From Dallia pectoralis (lineage: Eukaryota; Chordata; Actinopteri; Esociformes; Umbridae): a stretch of DNA of 64,000 nucleotides. The position numbers and the translations under genes are program-made. The notes beneath the pieces are model-generated. The model was not told the DNA's origin. It saw only the letters and a list, made by a program, of their open reading frames with translations, and searched no databases. The stretch lies in assembly GCA_029465975.1 (NCBI GenBank), contig CM055747.1, forward strand, positions 12,101,324 to 12,165,323, written 5' to 3'. Shown piece by piece: positions 1 through 11,935 of the stretch (its first letter is position 1; the number at the start of each line of letters is the position of its first letter).

Positions 1-755
1 TGCTGTACAGTACATACAGATGGACACAGAACTAAAGGCCCCTGTCCAATTTTTTTGTGCCAGGCAATCACTAACATGCACCGGGACACTGGACCAGCGC
101 CACCAGCACCCACCACCTCCACCAGCTTCAGCCCCATTTAGAAAATTAGGATCGTAAATCTAACCCATCCACTGTGAAACTGCCACCTCCTCCGGTGCTC
201 AGATATACTGTACCTGCTGTGCAGGATTTCCTCTCCGTCCCTAACCTCCTACTGTTAGGCAATTTGAGATCATTATTATGGTCTTTACCTGTGCAACAGA
301 AAACACTGCCGCATCAGGGATAAAAACATGCTGAGGGGGGGATTGTGGTCCCTGAAGTGGGGGCCAGTCTAAACGGCTCCATCCACCTTAGGTGTTCCCA
401 GAAAACACTAGCTCTGTGTTTCACGGATCCCTGTTTGCAAAACCCCAAACCTAGGCACTCCAGAGATGCCACCTGCTTTAGGTTTGTCATTTAAATATGT
501 ACACAGATGATGGGCCATCTGGTTGCTAAGTCAAAGAATGGAGGGAAAAAACAGCCGCTTCGAAGGGAGCGTTGAACCTGTGCGGAGAAACCCAAAAGCA
601 CAACATATGCATAGAGAGTAGAGGCAGAATGGCAAACAGGAAAAGAGTAATCCGTGTGTTAAGAAATCTGCGTAGGCAACAACGGTGAAAAATATGGACA
701 AAGCCATGGATCGTGTGAAGCCATTCAGTTCTATTTGAATTTCAAGCCGATGATG
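1..755. other. Non-coding flank, nothing recognised
   Basis: No open frame resembling a known protein, no RNA gene and no tandem repeat was seen in this stretch. It ends at the TA target site of the Tc1 element. Confidence 0.5.
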
Positions 756-757
756 TA

Positions 758-925
758 CAGTTGAAACCAGATATGTACATACACTTCAGGAAAATACACA
801 AAAACTTTTATTTCTTTACTGTCAAACATTAAATCAGAGTAAACGTTTTCTGTTTTAGATCAATACATATTATATTTTTTTGCATTTGTTAAATGTCAGA
901 ATCGACCAAGGGAGAATCTTTATGT
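758..925 (+). repeat. Left terminal inverted repeat of the Tc1 element
   Basis: This segment matches the reverse complement of about 3110-3281 with scattered differences and small indels. It includes the shared stretches CAGTTGAAACCAGATAT, CATACACTTCAG and AAATGTCAGAATCGA. The inner boundary is approximate. Confidence 0.85.
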
Positions 926-1066
926 ATTTTTTTATCACATTCATCAAAGACAGAAGTATACATACACTAAGTTTATCGTGTCTTTAAACAAAAAGAAAAC
1001 TCCAGATGATTCCAATCTGAGCTTAAGAAGCTTCTGGTAGGTTAATTGATTCCATTTGAGTTAATT

Positions 1067-2043
1067 GACCCTTCGCTAAGCCACGCCCTCCTTAGTTACT
1101 GTTGCTACGCCTGTCAAGCTTTCGAGTCTGGCACGTCTATTGCAGTATGTATGCACCGGTGTCAGACATTCCCAATGAGATATTTAGTCATTTTTGGTGA
1201 ACAGGTGAAATATCTGAAAGAGCAAGACAAAAGGGGCTGCAGTATGCATTCTAGGGATATATCCACGACATAATATGCAACCGATTAGAGAATAAAGTCT
1301 TTCAAATTTAAGCTAAAGCCGGTCCCAGCGCAAGCAGTAGCTGCCTCCTACGCTAACCATTCAAGTGGGAAACACACTAGTTGAGGAACAGCTATGTTAA
1401 TGCACAGCAGTAATAAAGTGTACCTATAGTGAACACACCGCTAATGAACTAATTAAGTTTGCATAGCAACATTTTCCTTGGAGATCTCCGGGCAAGCCCC
1501 CTGATGTACCGTCCTTAGACCTAATACCGGGAGAGCCGCGATCGGATTGGGGTACTCAGGGGTAGGACGTCGATTAACAAAATACTGAAAAACATTTTAA
1601 AGTATTTCAGTGAGCCTCCGTATTGCCTTTAATCATCTTATTTTACGTTCAAATATATGCATTATGAACAAAGAACCATCATTTTCTAAGCAATGCTGTG
1701 CTGAGTTAGTTAGCTAGCTAGCTAACATTAGCGTGTTCTTATTGGAGCAAACGTAAGTGTTTTTGTTAATCCTGTCGACATTTAGTTGTGAATGGGGTCT
1801 CCCACACTGCTTGATCAGCGCCCGGCATTTCGCCCCTTGGGTTTTAGGTTTTGGGAAAGTAAAACATTTCACCTCCTCGTCCAAACTTTTAGGATATTGG
1901 GTATCAGATTTACACAATCCATAAGCACAACGCGTTGGCATGTTTCCCTTGCTCGAAAGCTTGACAGACCTCCTGCGCCTAGTTACGGTTGCTAAACCCC
2001 GATTGGCCTGTGGCGGTTTTCGGGCGTGGCTTAGCGAAGGGTC
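1067..2043. mobile_element. Nested DNA transposon with 22-bp inverted repeats and a THAP-domain fragment
   Basis: The segment begins GACCCTTCGCTAAGCCACGC and ends with the exact reverse complement. The perfect terminal inverted repeat is 22 bp. AATT flanks both ends (1063-1066 and 2044-2047) and is a candidate 4-bp target duplication; because AATT is palindromic it could also be counted as part of the repeats. Just inside, the sequence CTGTCAAGCTTTCGAG is again shared by both ends in inverted orientation. It interrupts the 5' region of the Tc1 element, so it is the younger insertion. The minus strand carries one exon-like THAP zinc-finger fragment and nothing else recognisable, so this 977-bp copy is non-autonomous. 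THAP domains occur in P-element-like and Kolobok-type transposases; I cannot decide the superfamily. Confidence 0.75.
1714..1941 (-). pseudogene. THAP-domain fragment of a transposase
   Basis: Starting at the Met at 1941-1939, the frame reads MPTRCAYGLCKSD, then KCFTFPKPK and later TYVCSN. This fits the THAP pattern: a C2CH zinc-binding module with two early cysteines, a conserved F-x-F-P block and a C-terminal Cys. The conserved Trp and the C-terminal His and Phe expected in an intact THAP domain are not visible. The frame stops about ten residues after the last Cys, so this is either one exon of a transposase or a remnant. An in-frame Met further upstream (2079) belongs to DNA outside the insertion and is unlikely to be the start. 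The THAP call is moderately sure; activity is unlikely. Confidence 0.6.
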
Positions 2044-2111
2044 AATTGGTGGCACACCTGTGGATGCATATAAAGGCACACCTCAAAGACAGAGCCTCTT
2101 TCTTTGACATC

Positions 2112-3075
2112 ATGGGAAAATCAAGAGAAATCAACCAAGACATCAGGAACAGAATTGTGGACCTCCACAAGTGTGGCTCATCCTTAGGTGCAATTTCCAG
2201 ATGCCTGAAGGTCCCACGTTCATCTGTTCAGACAATAATACACAAGTATAAAAAACATGGGACCATCATAACGCTCAAGAAGGAGACGGATTCCCAGAGA
2301 GGATTGTTTTTTGGTGCGAAATGTGCGAATCAATCCCAGGACAACAGCAAAAGATCTTGTGAAGATGCTAGCTGAAACTGGTAAGACAGTGTCGATATCC
2401 ACAGTAAAACGAGTCCTGTACCACCATGAGCTAAAAGGTAACTCTAGGAGAAGTAAGCCAGACTACAGTTTGCAACTGCACATGGCTACAAAAATCTAAA
2501 TTGTCCTATGGTCTGACAAAACAAAAATTTAACTGTTCTGCCATAATGATAAACGGTATATTTGGAGGAAAAAGTGTGACACTTTGAAGCCTCAGAACAC
2601 CATCCCAACTGTGAAGTATGGGGGTGGTAGTATAATGTTGTGGGGCTGCTTTGCTGCAGAAGGCACTGGTGCACTTCACAAAATAGATGGCATCATGAGA
2701 AAAGCAAATGTTGTGGATATTTTGCAGCAAAATCTTAAGACTTCAGCCAGGAAGTTAAAGCGCAAATGGGTCTTCCAAATGGACAATGACCCCAAGCATA
2801 CCTCCAAATTAGTTACAAAGTGGCTTAAGGACAACAAAGTCAAGGTATTGGAGTGGCCATCACAAAGCCCTGATCTCAATTCCATAACAAATTTGTGCGC
2901 GGCACTGAAAAGGAGAGTGTGAGCAAGAAGGCCTACAAACCTGATCCAGTTACACCAATTCTGTCAAGAGGAGTGGGCCAAAATTCCAGCTAACTATTGT
3001 AGAAAGCTTTTGGAAGGATACCCAAAACATTTGGCCCAAGTGAAACAGTTTCGGGGCAATTCTACCAAATACTAA
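2112..3075 (+). pseudogene. Broken Tc1-like transposase
   Basis: The frame opens with MGKSREINQDIRNRIVDLHK, the typical N-terminal paired-like helix-turn-helix of fish Tc1 transposases. It ends GNSTKY followed by TAA. About 320 codons are spread over three frames (first frame to about 2280, second about 2311-2499, third from 2584), so there are at least two frameshifts. In the DDE catalytic domain the motif FQMDNDPKHTS with the second Asp is present. The first Asp region is damaged by a frameshift. The third acidic residue is lost: the family motif SPDLNPIEN appears here as SPDLNSITN, with Thr replacing Glu. It is a dead copy; any mobility would need transposase from elsewhere. Confidence 0.92.
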
Positions 3076-3109
3076 GGAAGTGATGAAAGTGATACAAAAA
3101 ATAAATTAA

Positions 3110-3281
3110 AATTATCCCTCGCTCGATTCTGACATTTAAAAAATGCAAAAAAAACATATATATGTATTATAATATGTATTAATCTAAAACAGAAAAAGTT
3201 TTCTCTGATTTAATGTATGACAGTAAAGAATAAAAGTTTTTTTGTTTTTCTGAAGTGTATGTAAATATCTGGTTTCAACTG
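3110..3281 (-). repeat. Right terminal inverted repeat of the Tc1 element
   Basis: Reverse complement partner of the repeat at 758-925. The outer end reads GGTTTCAACTG next to the TA target site. The inner boundary is approximate. Confidence 0.85.
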
Positions 3282-3283
3282 TA

Positions 3284-4042
3284 AGTTTGAGATGGCGTCT
3301 CATGTACGGTCTCATAGACACAATACAGGCACAGTTGAATCGAGACGAGGGAAATACATTTGAAGTATTTTTTTAAATGTGACACATTCAATATTTCCAT
3401 TAAAAGCTGAAATGTCCCATTTTCTTTCTGAGACACCCTAGTTAAGAGACTTGCTCAAATCAAGGTTTTATATTTCAATTTCGCAAAAATTGAAACCCTG
3501 GGACCCATTTTCTTACACATATTGGATGTTGGTATGCTACAATGGTAGTTGTTTTACCAGCATATGTGCTCATTTTCAGAATCCACCACTGGTAACAGCC
3601 AAACAGGGAGTAAATGAGGCCGGGGACATTTTATTTCTTGTGAACAAAACTTCCCATCTATATAGCGTTCACTGCTGAGAACAGACCGCATGTATAAGTT
3701 GTTCACTAATAGGAACTCATCTACGAGGTGTGCTAATTTCTGCATTGTTTAAGCACAAGCCTAGCGACAACGTGTGAACTTTCAGAAGAACATTATTTTT
3801 GTTTTTGGTCATTTTGAGCCTGCAATCGAGCCCACAATTGCTGATGCTCCAGATACTGCACTTGTCTAGAGAAGGCCAGTTCTATTTCTTATTTAGCCAG
3901 CACAACAGCGGGCTAACATAATTGCAAACAAGTGTTCTAGTGATTAATTAGCTGTTTAAAATTATAAAATTAAATCAGAAAACACGTGTCATTAGAATTG
4001 GTGATTATATGCCTCTGTACACCAAAATATCGGTTTCAATAG
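3284..4042. other. Non-coding, nothing recognised
   Basis: AT-rich single-copy-looking DNA between the Tc1 element and the first minisatellite. No exon, RNA gene or transposon end was recognised. Confidence 0.4.
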
Positions 4043-4197
4043 TCATTCACAACATCAATATCTGAACTGTACTTCTGATCACATTCACATCATCAATATC
4101 TAAACTGTACTTCTGATCACATTCACATCATCAATATCTAAACTGTACTTCTGATCACATTCACATCATCAATGTCTAAACTGCACTTCTGATCAAT
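4043..4197 (+). repeat. 38-bp tandem repeat, about four copies
   Basis: The unit contains CACATCATCAATATCTAAAC followed by TGTACTTCTGATCACATT. Copies end with TTCTGATC at regular 38-bp spacing (for example 4080 and 4118). First and last copies are slightly diverged. Confidence 0.85.
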
Positions 4198-4311
4198 TTC
4201 AGGAACAAAAAAAGTAGATTTCTAAGTGACCCCCTTTTAAACAGGACTCTACATCTGGTGATTTAGAATCAGAAGTAATGTCATCAGTACTGTTGTCGAT
4301 ACTTAGTAGAA

Positions 4312-4980
4312 AGAGGGTGGCACAAATAGAGGGTGGCACAAATAGAGGGTGGCACAGGTAGAGGGTGGCACAAGTAGAGGGTGGCACAAGTAGAGGGTGG
4401 CACAAGTAGAGGGTGGCACAAGTAGAGGGTGGCACAGGTAGAGGGTGGCACAAGTAGAGGGTGGCACAAGTAGAGGGTGGCACAAGTAGATGGTGGCACA
4501 GGTAGAGAGTGGCACAGGTAGAGGGTGGCACAAGTAGAGGGTGGCACAAGTAGAGGGTGACAAAGGTAGATGGTGGCATAGGTAGATGGTGGCATAGGTA
4601 GATGGTGGCACAGGTAGGGGGTGGTACAAGTAGAGGGTGGCACAGGTAGAGGGTGGCACTGGTGGAGGGTGGCACAAGTAGAGGGTGGCACAGGTAGAGA
4701 GTGGCACAGGTAGAGGGTGGCACAAGTAGAGGGTGGCACAAGTACAGGGTGACAAAGGTAGATGGTGGCACAGGTAGATGGTGGCACAGGTAGAGGGTGG
4801 CACAAGTACAGGGTGACAAAGGTAGATGGTGGCACAAGTAGATGGTGGCACAGGTAGAGGGTGGTACAAGTAGAGGGTGGTACAAGTAGAGGGTGGCACA
4901 AGTAGAGGGTGGCACAAGTAGAGGGTGGCACAAGTAGAGGGTGGCACAGGTAGAGAGTGGCACAGGTAGAGGGTGGTACA
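4312..4980 (+). repeat. 16-bp minisatellite, about 42 copies
   Basis: The unit is GTAGAGGGTGGCACAA, with recurrent variants (CACAGGTA, GTACAAGT, TGACAAAG, GATGGTGG). A 16-bp period has no stop in the three minus frames, which creates long but meaningless open frames such as 4199-4981. The array abuts the next, unrelated 27-bp array. Confidence 0.95.
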
Positions 4981-4985
4981 ACCAG

Positions 4986-7139
4986 TACGGGCCTCAGTGG
5001 TGAGGATGTGAATACGAGCTTCAGTGGTGAGGATGTGAATACGGGCCTCAGTGGTGAGGATGTGAATACGAGGCTCAGTGGTGAGGATGTGAATACGGGC
5101 CTCAGTGGTGAGGATGTGAATACGGGCCTCAGTGGAATACGGGCCTCAGTGGTGAGGATGTGAATACGGGCCTCAGTGGTGAGGATGTGAGGAGTGGTGA
5201 GGATGTACGGGCCTCAGTGGTGAGGATGTGAATACGGGCCTCAGTGGTGAGGATGGGAATACGGGCCTCAGTGGTGAGGATGTGAATACGGGCCTCAGTG
5301 GTGAGGATGTGAATACGGGCCTCAGTGGTGAGGATGTGAATACGGGCCTCAGTGGTGAGGATGTGAATACGGGCCTCAGTGGTGAGGATGTGAATACGGG
5401 CCTCAGTGGTGAGGATGTGAATACGGGCCTCAGTGGTGAGGATGTGAATACGGGCCTCAGTGGTGAGGATGTGAATACGGGCCTCAGTGGTGAGGATGTG
5501 AATACGGGCCTCAGTGGTGAGGATGTGAATACGGGCCTCAGTGGTGAGGATGTCACGGGCCTCAGTGGTGAGGATGTGAATCAGTGGTGAGGATGTGAAT
5601 ACGGGCCTCAGTGGTGAGGATGTGAATACGGGCCTCAGTGGTGAGGACGGGCCTCAGTGTGAATACAGTGGTGAGGGGCCTCAGTGGTGAGGATGTGAAT
5701 ACGGGCCTCAGTGGTGAGGATGTGAATACGGGCCTCAGTGGTGGTGCCTCAGTGGTGAGGATGTGAATACGGGCCTCAGTGGTGAGGATGTGAATACGGG
5801 CCTCAGTGGTGAGGATGTGAATACGGGCCTCAGTGGTGAGGATGTGAATACGGGCCTCAGTGGTGAGGATGTGAATACGGGCCTCAGTGGTGAGGATGTG
5901 AATACGGGCCTCAGTGGTGAGGATGTGAATACGGGCCTCAGTGGTGAGGATGTGAATACGGGCCTCAAGTGGTGAGGTGAATACGGGCCTCAGTGGTGAG
6001 GATGTGAATACGGGCCTCAGTGGTGAGGATGTGAATACGGGCCTCAGTGGTGAGGATGTGAATACGGGCCTCAGTGGTGAGGATGTGTGAGTGGTGAGGA
6101 TGTGAATACGGGCCTCAGTGGTGAGGATGTGAATACGGGCCTCAGTGGTGAGGATGTGAATACGGGCCTCAGTGGTGAGGATGTGAATACGGGCCTCAGT
6201 GGTGAGGATGTGAATACGGGCCTCAGTGGTGAGGATGTGAATACGGGCCTCAGTGGTGAGGATGTGAATACGGGCCTCAGTGGTGAGGATGTGAATACGG
6301 GCCTCAGTGGTGAGGATGTGAATACAGTGGTGAGGATGGCCTCAGTGGTGAGGATGTGAATACGGGCCTCAGTGGTGAGGATGTGAATACGGGCCTCAGT
6401 GGTGAGGATGTGATACGGGCCTCAGTGGTGAGGGGCCTCAGTGGTGAGGATGTGAATACGGGCCTCAGTGGTGAGGATGGCAGTGGTGAGGATGTGAATA
6501 CGGGCCTCAGTGGTGAGGATGTGAATACGGGCCTCAGTGGTGAGGATGTGAATACGGGCCTCAGTGGTGAGGATGTGAATACGGGCCTCAGTGGTGAGGA
6601 TGTGAATACGGGCCTCAGTGGTGAGGATGTGAATACGGGCCTCAGTGGTGAGGATGTGAATACGGGCCTCAGTGGTGAGGGGCCTCAGTGGTGAGGATGT
6701 GAATACAGTGGGGCCTCAGTGGTGAGGATGTGAATACGGGCCTCAGTGGTGAGGATGTGAATACGGGCCTCAGTGGTGAGGATGTGAATACGGGCCTCAG
6801 TGGTGAGGATGTGAATACGGGCCTCAGTGGTGAGGATGTGAATACGGGCCTCAGTGGTGAGGATGCCTCAGTGGTGAGGATGTGAATACGGGCCTCAGTG
6901 GTGAGGATGTGAATACGGGCCTCAGTGGTGAGGATGTGAATACGGGCCTCAGTGGTGAGAATACGGGCCTCAGTGGTGAGGATGTGAATACGGGCCTCAG
7001 TGGTGAGGATGTGAATACGGGCCTCAGTGGTGAGGATGTGAATACGGGCCTCAGTGGTGAGGATGTGAATACGGGCCTCAGTGGTGAGGATGTGAATACG
7101 GGCCTCAGTGGTGAGGATGTGAATACGGGCCTCAGTGGT
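4986..7139 (+). repeat. 27-bp minisatellite, about 80 copies
   Basis: The unit is ACGGGCCTCAGTGGTGAGGA plus TGTGAAT. Most copies are identical; occasional partial or deleted units (for example near 5570, 5655, 6090, 6330 and 6690) break the register. Since 27 is a multiple of three, the array is open in several frames; the plus strand reads as the nonapeptide NTGLSGEDV. I take this to be an accident of repeat length, because the frame is broken wherever a unit is partial and there is no gene context. Confidence 0.95.
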
Positions 7140-9469
7140 GTACATAGGAATTAAAGGTTGTGCCCTTCTAATGCTACTTGTCATAGTGATCACAAGCACC
7201 GTTGCCAGTAGATACGCATCAGATACACACAGCCAGTATCAAAGACCATGGGATAAACAACTGTAAACCGTGGATTAACAACATCTATTCTTCTGTTTAG
7301 GATTTAAATTAAAACTTTGGCAAAGTGGTGGAATTTGCTTGATTCCTTAGAGGGCTATGCCCCATCTTGGCAAGGGGGGAATGTGTCGAGATCAGAGAGG
7401 AGCAAGGAGACTGGAGATCAGGAGATCTTTTACATGTGCTGACGTGCCTGGACGCTAGATGCAAAGTTGGATCCAAGCCTGACTTTATTAAAGACTCTTC
7501 TTACCACCCCACACTCCTTTAATGTGCCACGTCAATATCCAGCCAGCTATGGGACGTGGCCGTTACTCCGGGAGATCAGGTCAGAGTTTGATGTTGGCCA
7601 ACAGCATCAGGTCACGGCAGTCAGTGGCTTAGATGGGGCTTATTGGGAAAGCAGTGGAAAGTGCTGACACATTCTGATGTGATAATTGCAAATTGAAGTT
7701 GGGGACTGGCGCTTTTCCACTTTTCCCGCGCACAAGCAAACGTGCACACGCTAACACACAATTGCCTTTATATCCTGCTCCTGCTATATTTTCATATACC
7801 GCTCATATACAAATATTTTAAACACGTTCTCATATATGTTCCTTTATGAACGCGTGAATTGATAGAACCTGACACATCTTCAGATCTCAGGCTGCTTTCG
7901 CTGAGGCGATATTACCTTTCAGCTCGCGAAAGTGCAGCTGCAGGTAAGTGCTTTTATTTTGAGGAAGACGCGGAGGCAAAGTGGATCCCTCTGTTTTATG
8001 GAAGCAGGGTAAAAAAATATGCAGAGGGAAAATATCCTGTTCTTTTGTTTACAACCAGTGAACGAATGTACTTTGACATCTCTGGGGAGAATTGTTACTG
8101 GTTGCCTTCACAAAGCGCAATGGCAAATTACCCCAATTTTTTCCTTTTTTTAGCAAGACATGGGTCAGGGAATATGACAGAGCTGCCGGGCATTTAAGAG
8201 AGAGCTGGGTTGCCGTGTCAACATGGAGGAGGAGAGGGGGAAAGAAAATAGGATTACAAAAAATGAGAGGAGGGATGTGCACTCACAGTGAAGTGCAATG
8301 TTGGTTAATATTTCAGCGCTAGTATTTGGAGACACATGGAAATTGCCAGATCTTTCTAGCGTAGACTGGAGCGAAAGTCATCTACGGAAAATATCTGAAA
8401 GAATGGAGTGGAGAAGACAATGGTCATTTTAAAAAAAAGTCCTTCAAATTAAGCACATATTTATATGTGTTCTGACATTTCGCTGTTCTGTTGTTTAGCC
8501 TTATCTTTTAGTCTTATCTTTTACAGTCCTCTAAATTTACTTGGTCAGATGTGATTATCTCTGGAGAAAATACGGAACGTCTTTTGTTGGTTGTGGGATG
8601 GCCCACGTCCCTAGCCTGCTGAGGTTTAAGAGATTTTTTGTTTAATGCCGAACTTTGTAGTACTTTACAAAATGTCCTGTTGTATTTTTCGTGCGTAAAC
8701 CACTTCTGAAATATTAATGGAACTGGGAAAACATTGCTTTTGGTGGCAAGCCAGCCATTTCAAAAGCCTGCTGGGACCTTGTTTTTCATAAGCAAATATG
8801 TGACTCTTTGAATGAAACACACCTGACAAAGTAGATAATAACTGTTCAAGCAACTCTCCCAAGCACGGGTCTGTGGGAAAAAGTGCTGACTTCTTCACAA
8901 ATCAAAGTACGAACTTACCAAACCGTATTGGCTACCTTGAAAGCCTAAATTGTATGAAGAATACTGAAAATGAATGAAAGCAGTTGTACAACAAACGCTT
9001 CAATAAGTGCTTTTTCCAAATATCTGCTTATACTAGCAGAATACGACTTCCACGGCTACTCTGTTACGCCAATCGTACTTCACCCAAAGCACACTGCGGT
9101 TATGAGAATAGATTGAACCCAGTGTTTAAGATGGTTCTTCCCTGGTTGCCGCTGAAAACCTTTTAAGAAAATTTCTGCCTGTTCTGTGTGAGTTCGGCCA
9201 TTGTTTTTGCGCTTACACTTCCTTTATCCTTGACTCGATCGCCGTGACTCAGTGGTTTGCTAACTGGGACATGACTCACATATCCCTGTTGGGCCTGACA
9301 CAATTCCCTTGTGCAGAAACGTTGGAATTGTTACAAATCAAAGGTTGGACAGTCGAGCTGAGGGGCGCAGGACGTCCTTGCTATGAGCCACAAAACGGCA
9401 CGGCATTAATTATTGCCAGATGTTGTGAAAGTGAAACACCTAGAGTAGGAAATAGCCCAACTTCTAGAA
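7140..9469. other. Non-coding, possibly intronic or upstream of the receptor gene
   Basis: No recognisable exon. The short open frame at 7859-8197 includes a consensus-like donor (CAGGTAAGTG at about 7931), but its peptide does not resemble the receptor N-terminus or any other family I know. I searched by eye for the missing receptor exons 1-2 and did not find them. Confidence 0.35.
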
Positions 9470-9637
9470 CAATGGTTCCCAACCAGGGGTTCTGGGACCT
9501 CTTGGAGTATTTGGCCTCTCCACATGACATCAGAGGCATACTAGTGAGATTAATACGAGGGGGTAGTTCGAGTAGTATAAAGAGCAGAGCAAAATTCTGT
9601 CAACTGTACAGTAACTGAAGATGTTTGAGAACCACTG
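9470..9637. mobile_element. hAT-like MITE, 168 bp
   Basis: The left end reads CAATGGTTCCCAACC and the right end, reverse complemented, reads CAGTGGTTCTCAAAC, giving an imperfect inverted repeat. The flanking octamers TTCTAGAA (9462-9469) and ATTTAGAA (9638-9645) agree at 6 of 8 positions, consistent with an aged 8-bp hAT target duplication. There is no coding capacity. A similar end (CAGTGGTTGCCAACC) occurs at about 19451. Confidence 0.6.
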
Positions 9638-9645
9638 ATTTAGAA

Positions 9646-11749
9646 CATACAACATGTATTTCGCTTCTTTTTCTTCTAACTTGTGAATTAAACATGTGTA
9701 TTAATCCATGTAATATCAGGTTGAACAGATTTTGACCAATCTTTTATTACCAGGCGTATTGTATGCCGAACCAATGTATCCTTATATACTGTAGGTTCAT
9801 TGGTTGTGCAGATGCTCCGATAAAGTCACAATGTCACAAGTGACATTCCAGTCCACCCTTATTGTCATCAGTGGGGCAGGTAGGGCTTGTTTTCCAAAGC
9901 ACATCCCTGACAAAAACATGCTAATGAGCCCATCTGGGCCACTTTGACCGTCCCACAAACCACTGGACTTGTAGACACGACCTGTCAATCTCTTTGATTA
10001 TTGATATTCAAAACTTGATTGTACACAAGATACGCATGCCTTCTCACGCCGGCAGTCACATGTTTAGCAACCAAATAGTTAACATTAGCTTTGAACAGGT
10101 CACAGTGACTGCTTTGTCTTATAAGAGAAAAGGTCTGAAACGGTTTGTTCCCATATCTTTTATTCTAACGACTGTTAACACAATCCCCAGGTTAAAAAGG
10201 CTCACTAACTCCTCCCTACAAAATACAATGCGCCATTTAGTAAATTAGTCATACGACGAGTTCATGCTGTATTTGTGGCTAACTTGAAAACGTCTTTGAG
10301 CTGCCGTCTGCTTACACTTTGATAATAATCCCAATAAGTGAAAGCATGAAATTGTAATATTTTTTGGTGTTTAAACTGCCCAAACACACATGTATATCCT
10401 GTTCTAAAGTTCTCACGCTTAAGAAGGGCAGCTATATCTTAACGTAAATGACTGGTAGAAGAGTTTGTTTCAATTCATTCACCTTAATGCCGAACATATA
10501 CAAGAGGGTTGAATAAAGGTGATATTATATGCTTTCACATACCTTTGTGGTTGAACTTTCTTGTAAAGATAAAAAGGTCAAATGTGATAACCAAAGATGA
10601 CATGATTTGACGGGAGAATATTGAGTGTAAAATTTGCATGATGTGCCTGAATGTCACATGGATTCGAATTTTATGAAGATTAAGGAAAAGATTTAGTCCG
10701 ATTTTATATGGCTGTTTAAATTCCCATGTATGACTCTACCCACCTTAGCCCACATTCTGCCACCTTATCCCCTACCAACTCACCCGCACACTGCACTCTG
10801 GTACAGGAGGCCAATTCGCCGTCCCCATATCCAGGTGGACGGACTTGGTGGACAGGGCCATCTCGGAGGTTGCTCCTTGGCTTTGGAAGTCAATCAGCAC
10901 CTTTCAGCTCTGCTTCAAGCTTGATCTGTTACAAATGGCATTCCTCCAGATCTGCCACTGCAGTACAAAATGTCATCTGTGTCTTCTTTCTGTCTATTTG
11001 GGTCTCCTTCATTTTGTAAAGCGACTTTGGGTCTCAGATATGCGCCATATGAGTATAGTGTTTTATTATGATAAATATTGTTTCTACTGTGACGTTATCT
11101 TGCTCATTCAAGGCTTGTTTACACAGCGTAAATATTCTATTTAAAACAGTTTTTTGTTACTTGCATTCAAATGAAATAATCACGCAAGTGTGCCAGTATT
11201 ACATGCTACGGTAATTGTTTTGAGAGTGACAGTAAATGTTTATTTGCGACTAATACAACATTAAAATACATTATTTCTGCTCTAATTTTATAGAATACAT
11301 TTCTGTTCTATTTGCTCAGTAATGCTTAAATGGTCTTTCTCCCAAAACCACTGTCATATATTTTGTGCACAGAAATTACCTCATTACACATTCTGTATAT
11401 AGACACTCCTTGGTATTTTTATATAGTTGTCACTGCCTTATCAATGCGGCTCAATTGACCTACATATACCTCATTTCCACAGATTGGTGAGGTTTGTTCT
11501 ACACAGGGTGTTAGGGGAGAGCACTTCTGTGTATTATGTTGATTGGGAGCACAGCTGGTTTGGGTATAGCTAAGCACCAGGCATAGGTTTGTAATGAATG
11601 GGCTATTTCAGTTCCGGTTCCGGGTTTCCATGTTCCCGAGGTGGTTCCTCTTCCTGCGTCCCCAGAGGAGTGGCAAATACCTTTTCTGCCTGCATCCCCA
11701 GAGGAATGGCCCTTTCCTCCTCTGCCTGCGTGACACTCAATCTGTATTA
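9646..11749. other. Non-coding, nothing recognised
   Basis: AT-rich DNA without a supported exon. The open frames around 10726-11144 are short, overlap each other and match no family I recognise. Confidence 0.35.
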
Positions 11750-11935
11750 TCTGTAAATTGACTCACAACTTGATCCTGTATTGCCTTGTTATGTTCCAAT
11801 GCTTTTTGCACTCTTGTGTTCAATCTATTGTGTATGTGGTCCTGCACACCTTATCTTGGCCAGGTTGCAAATGAGATTTTGTTTTCAATCGGCCTACCTG
11901 GTTAAATAAAGGTTAAATTAAAAAAAATCTAAATA
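11750..11935 (+). mobile_element. 3' tail of a teleost LINE/SINE-type retroposon
   Basis: The stretch ends with CCTACCTGGTTAAATAAAGG followed by TTAAATT and an A-rich run. It is preceded by CTTGGCCAGGTTGCAAATGA. This tail is widespread at the 3' ends of fish retroposons. No reverse transcriptase is visible upstream, so this is a short 5'-truncated or SINE-like copy, with an approximate left boundary. Confidence 0.6.

Larger units (their letters stand above)
756..3283 (+). mobile_element. Tc1/mariner (Tc1-like) DNA transposon, inactive, with nested insertion
   Basis: The element is bounded by TA dinucleotides at 756-757 and 3282-3283, the expected Tc1/mariner target duplication. Its ends begin CAGTTGAAACCAGATAT and are inverted copies of each other. 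The similarity runs for roughly 170 bp (about 758-925 and 3110-3281), as in Tc1-like elements with long inverted repeats. Between them lies a degraded transposase reading frame (2112-3075). A second transposon of about 1 kb sits at 1067-2043, between the left repeat and the transposase. Removing that insert leaves about 1.55 kb, close to the usual 1.6 kb of the family. The frameshifts and a lost catalytic residue show that this copy cannot supply its own transposase. Confidence 0.93.

Noticed and set aside
4986..7139. Possible repeat protein made of NTGLSGEDV units
   Set aside because: The period is a multiple of three, so open frames are expected by chance. Both strands are open, partial units break the frame, and no promoter, splice site or unique flank supports a gene.
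7859..8197. Candidate first exon of the receptor gene
   Set aside because: There is a good donor-like sequence near 7931, but the peptide has neither a signal peptide nor any similarity to the beta-subunit N-terminus.
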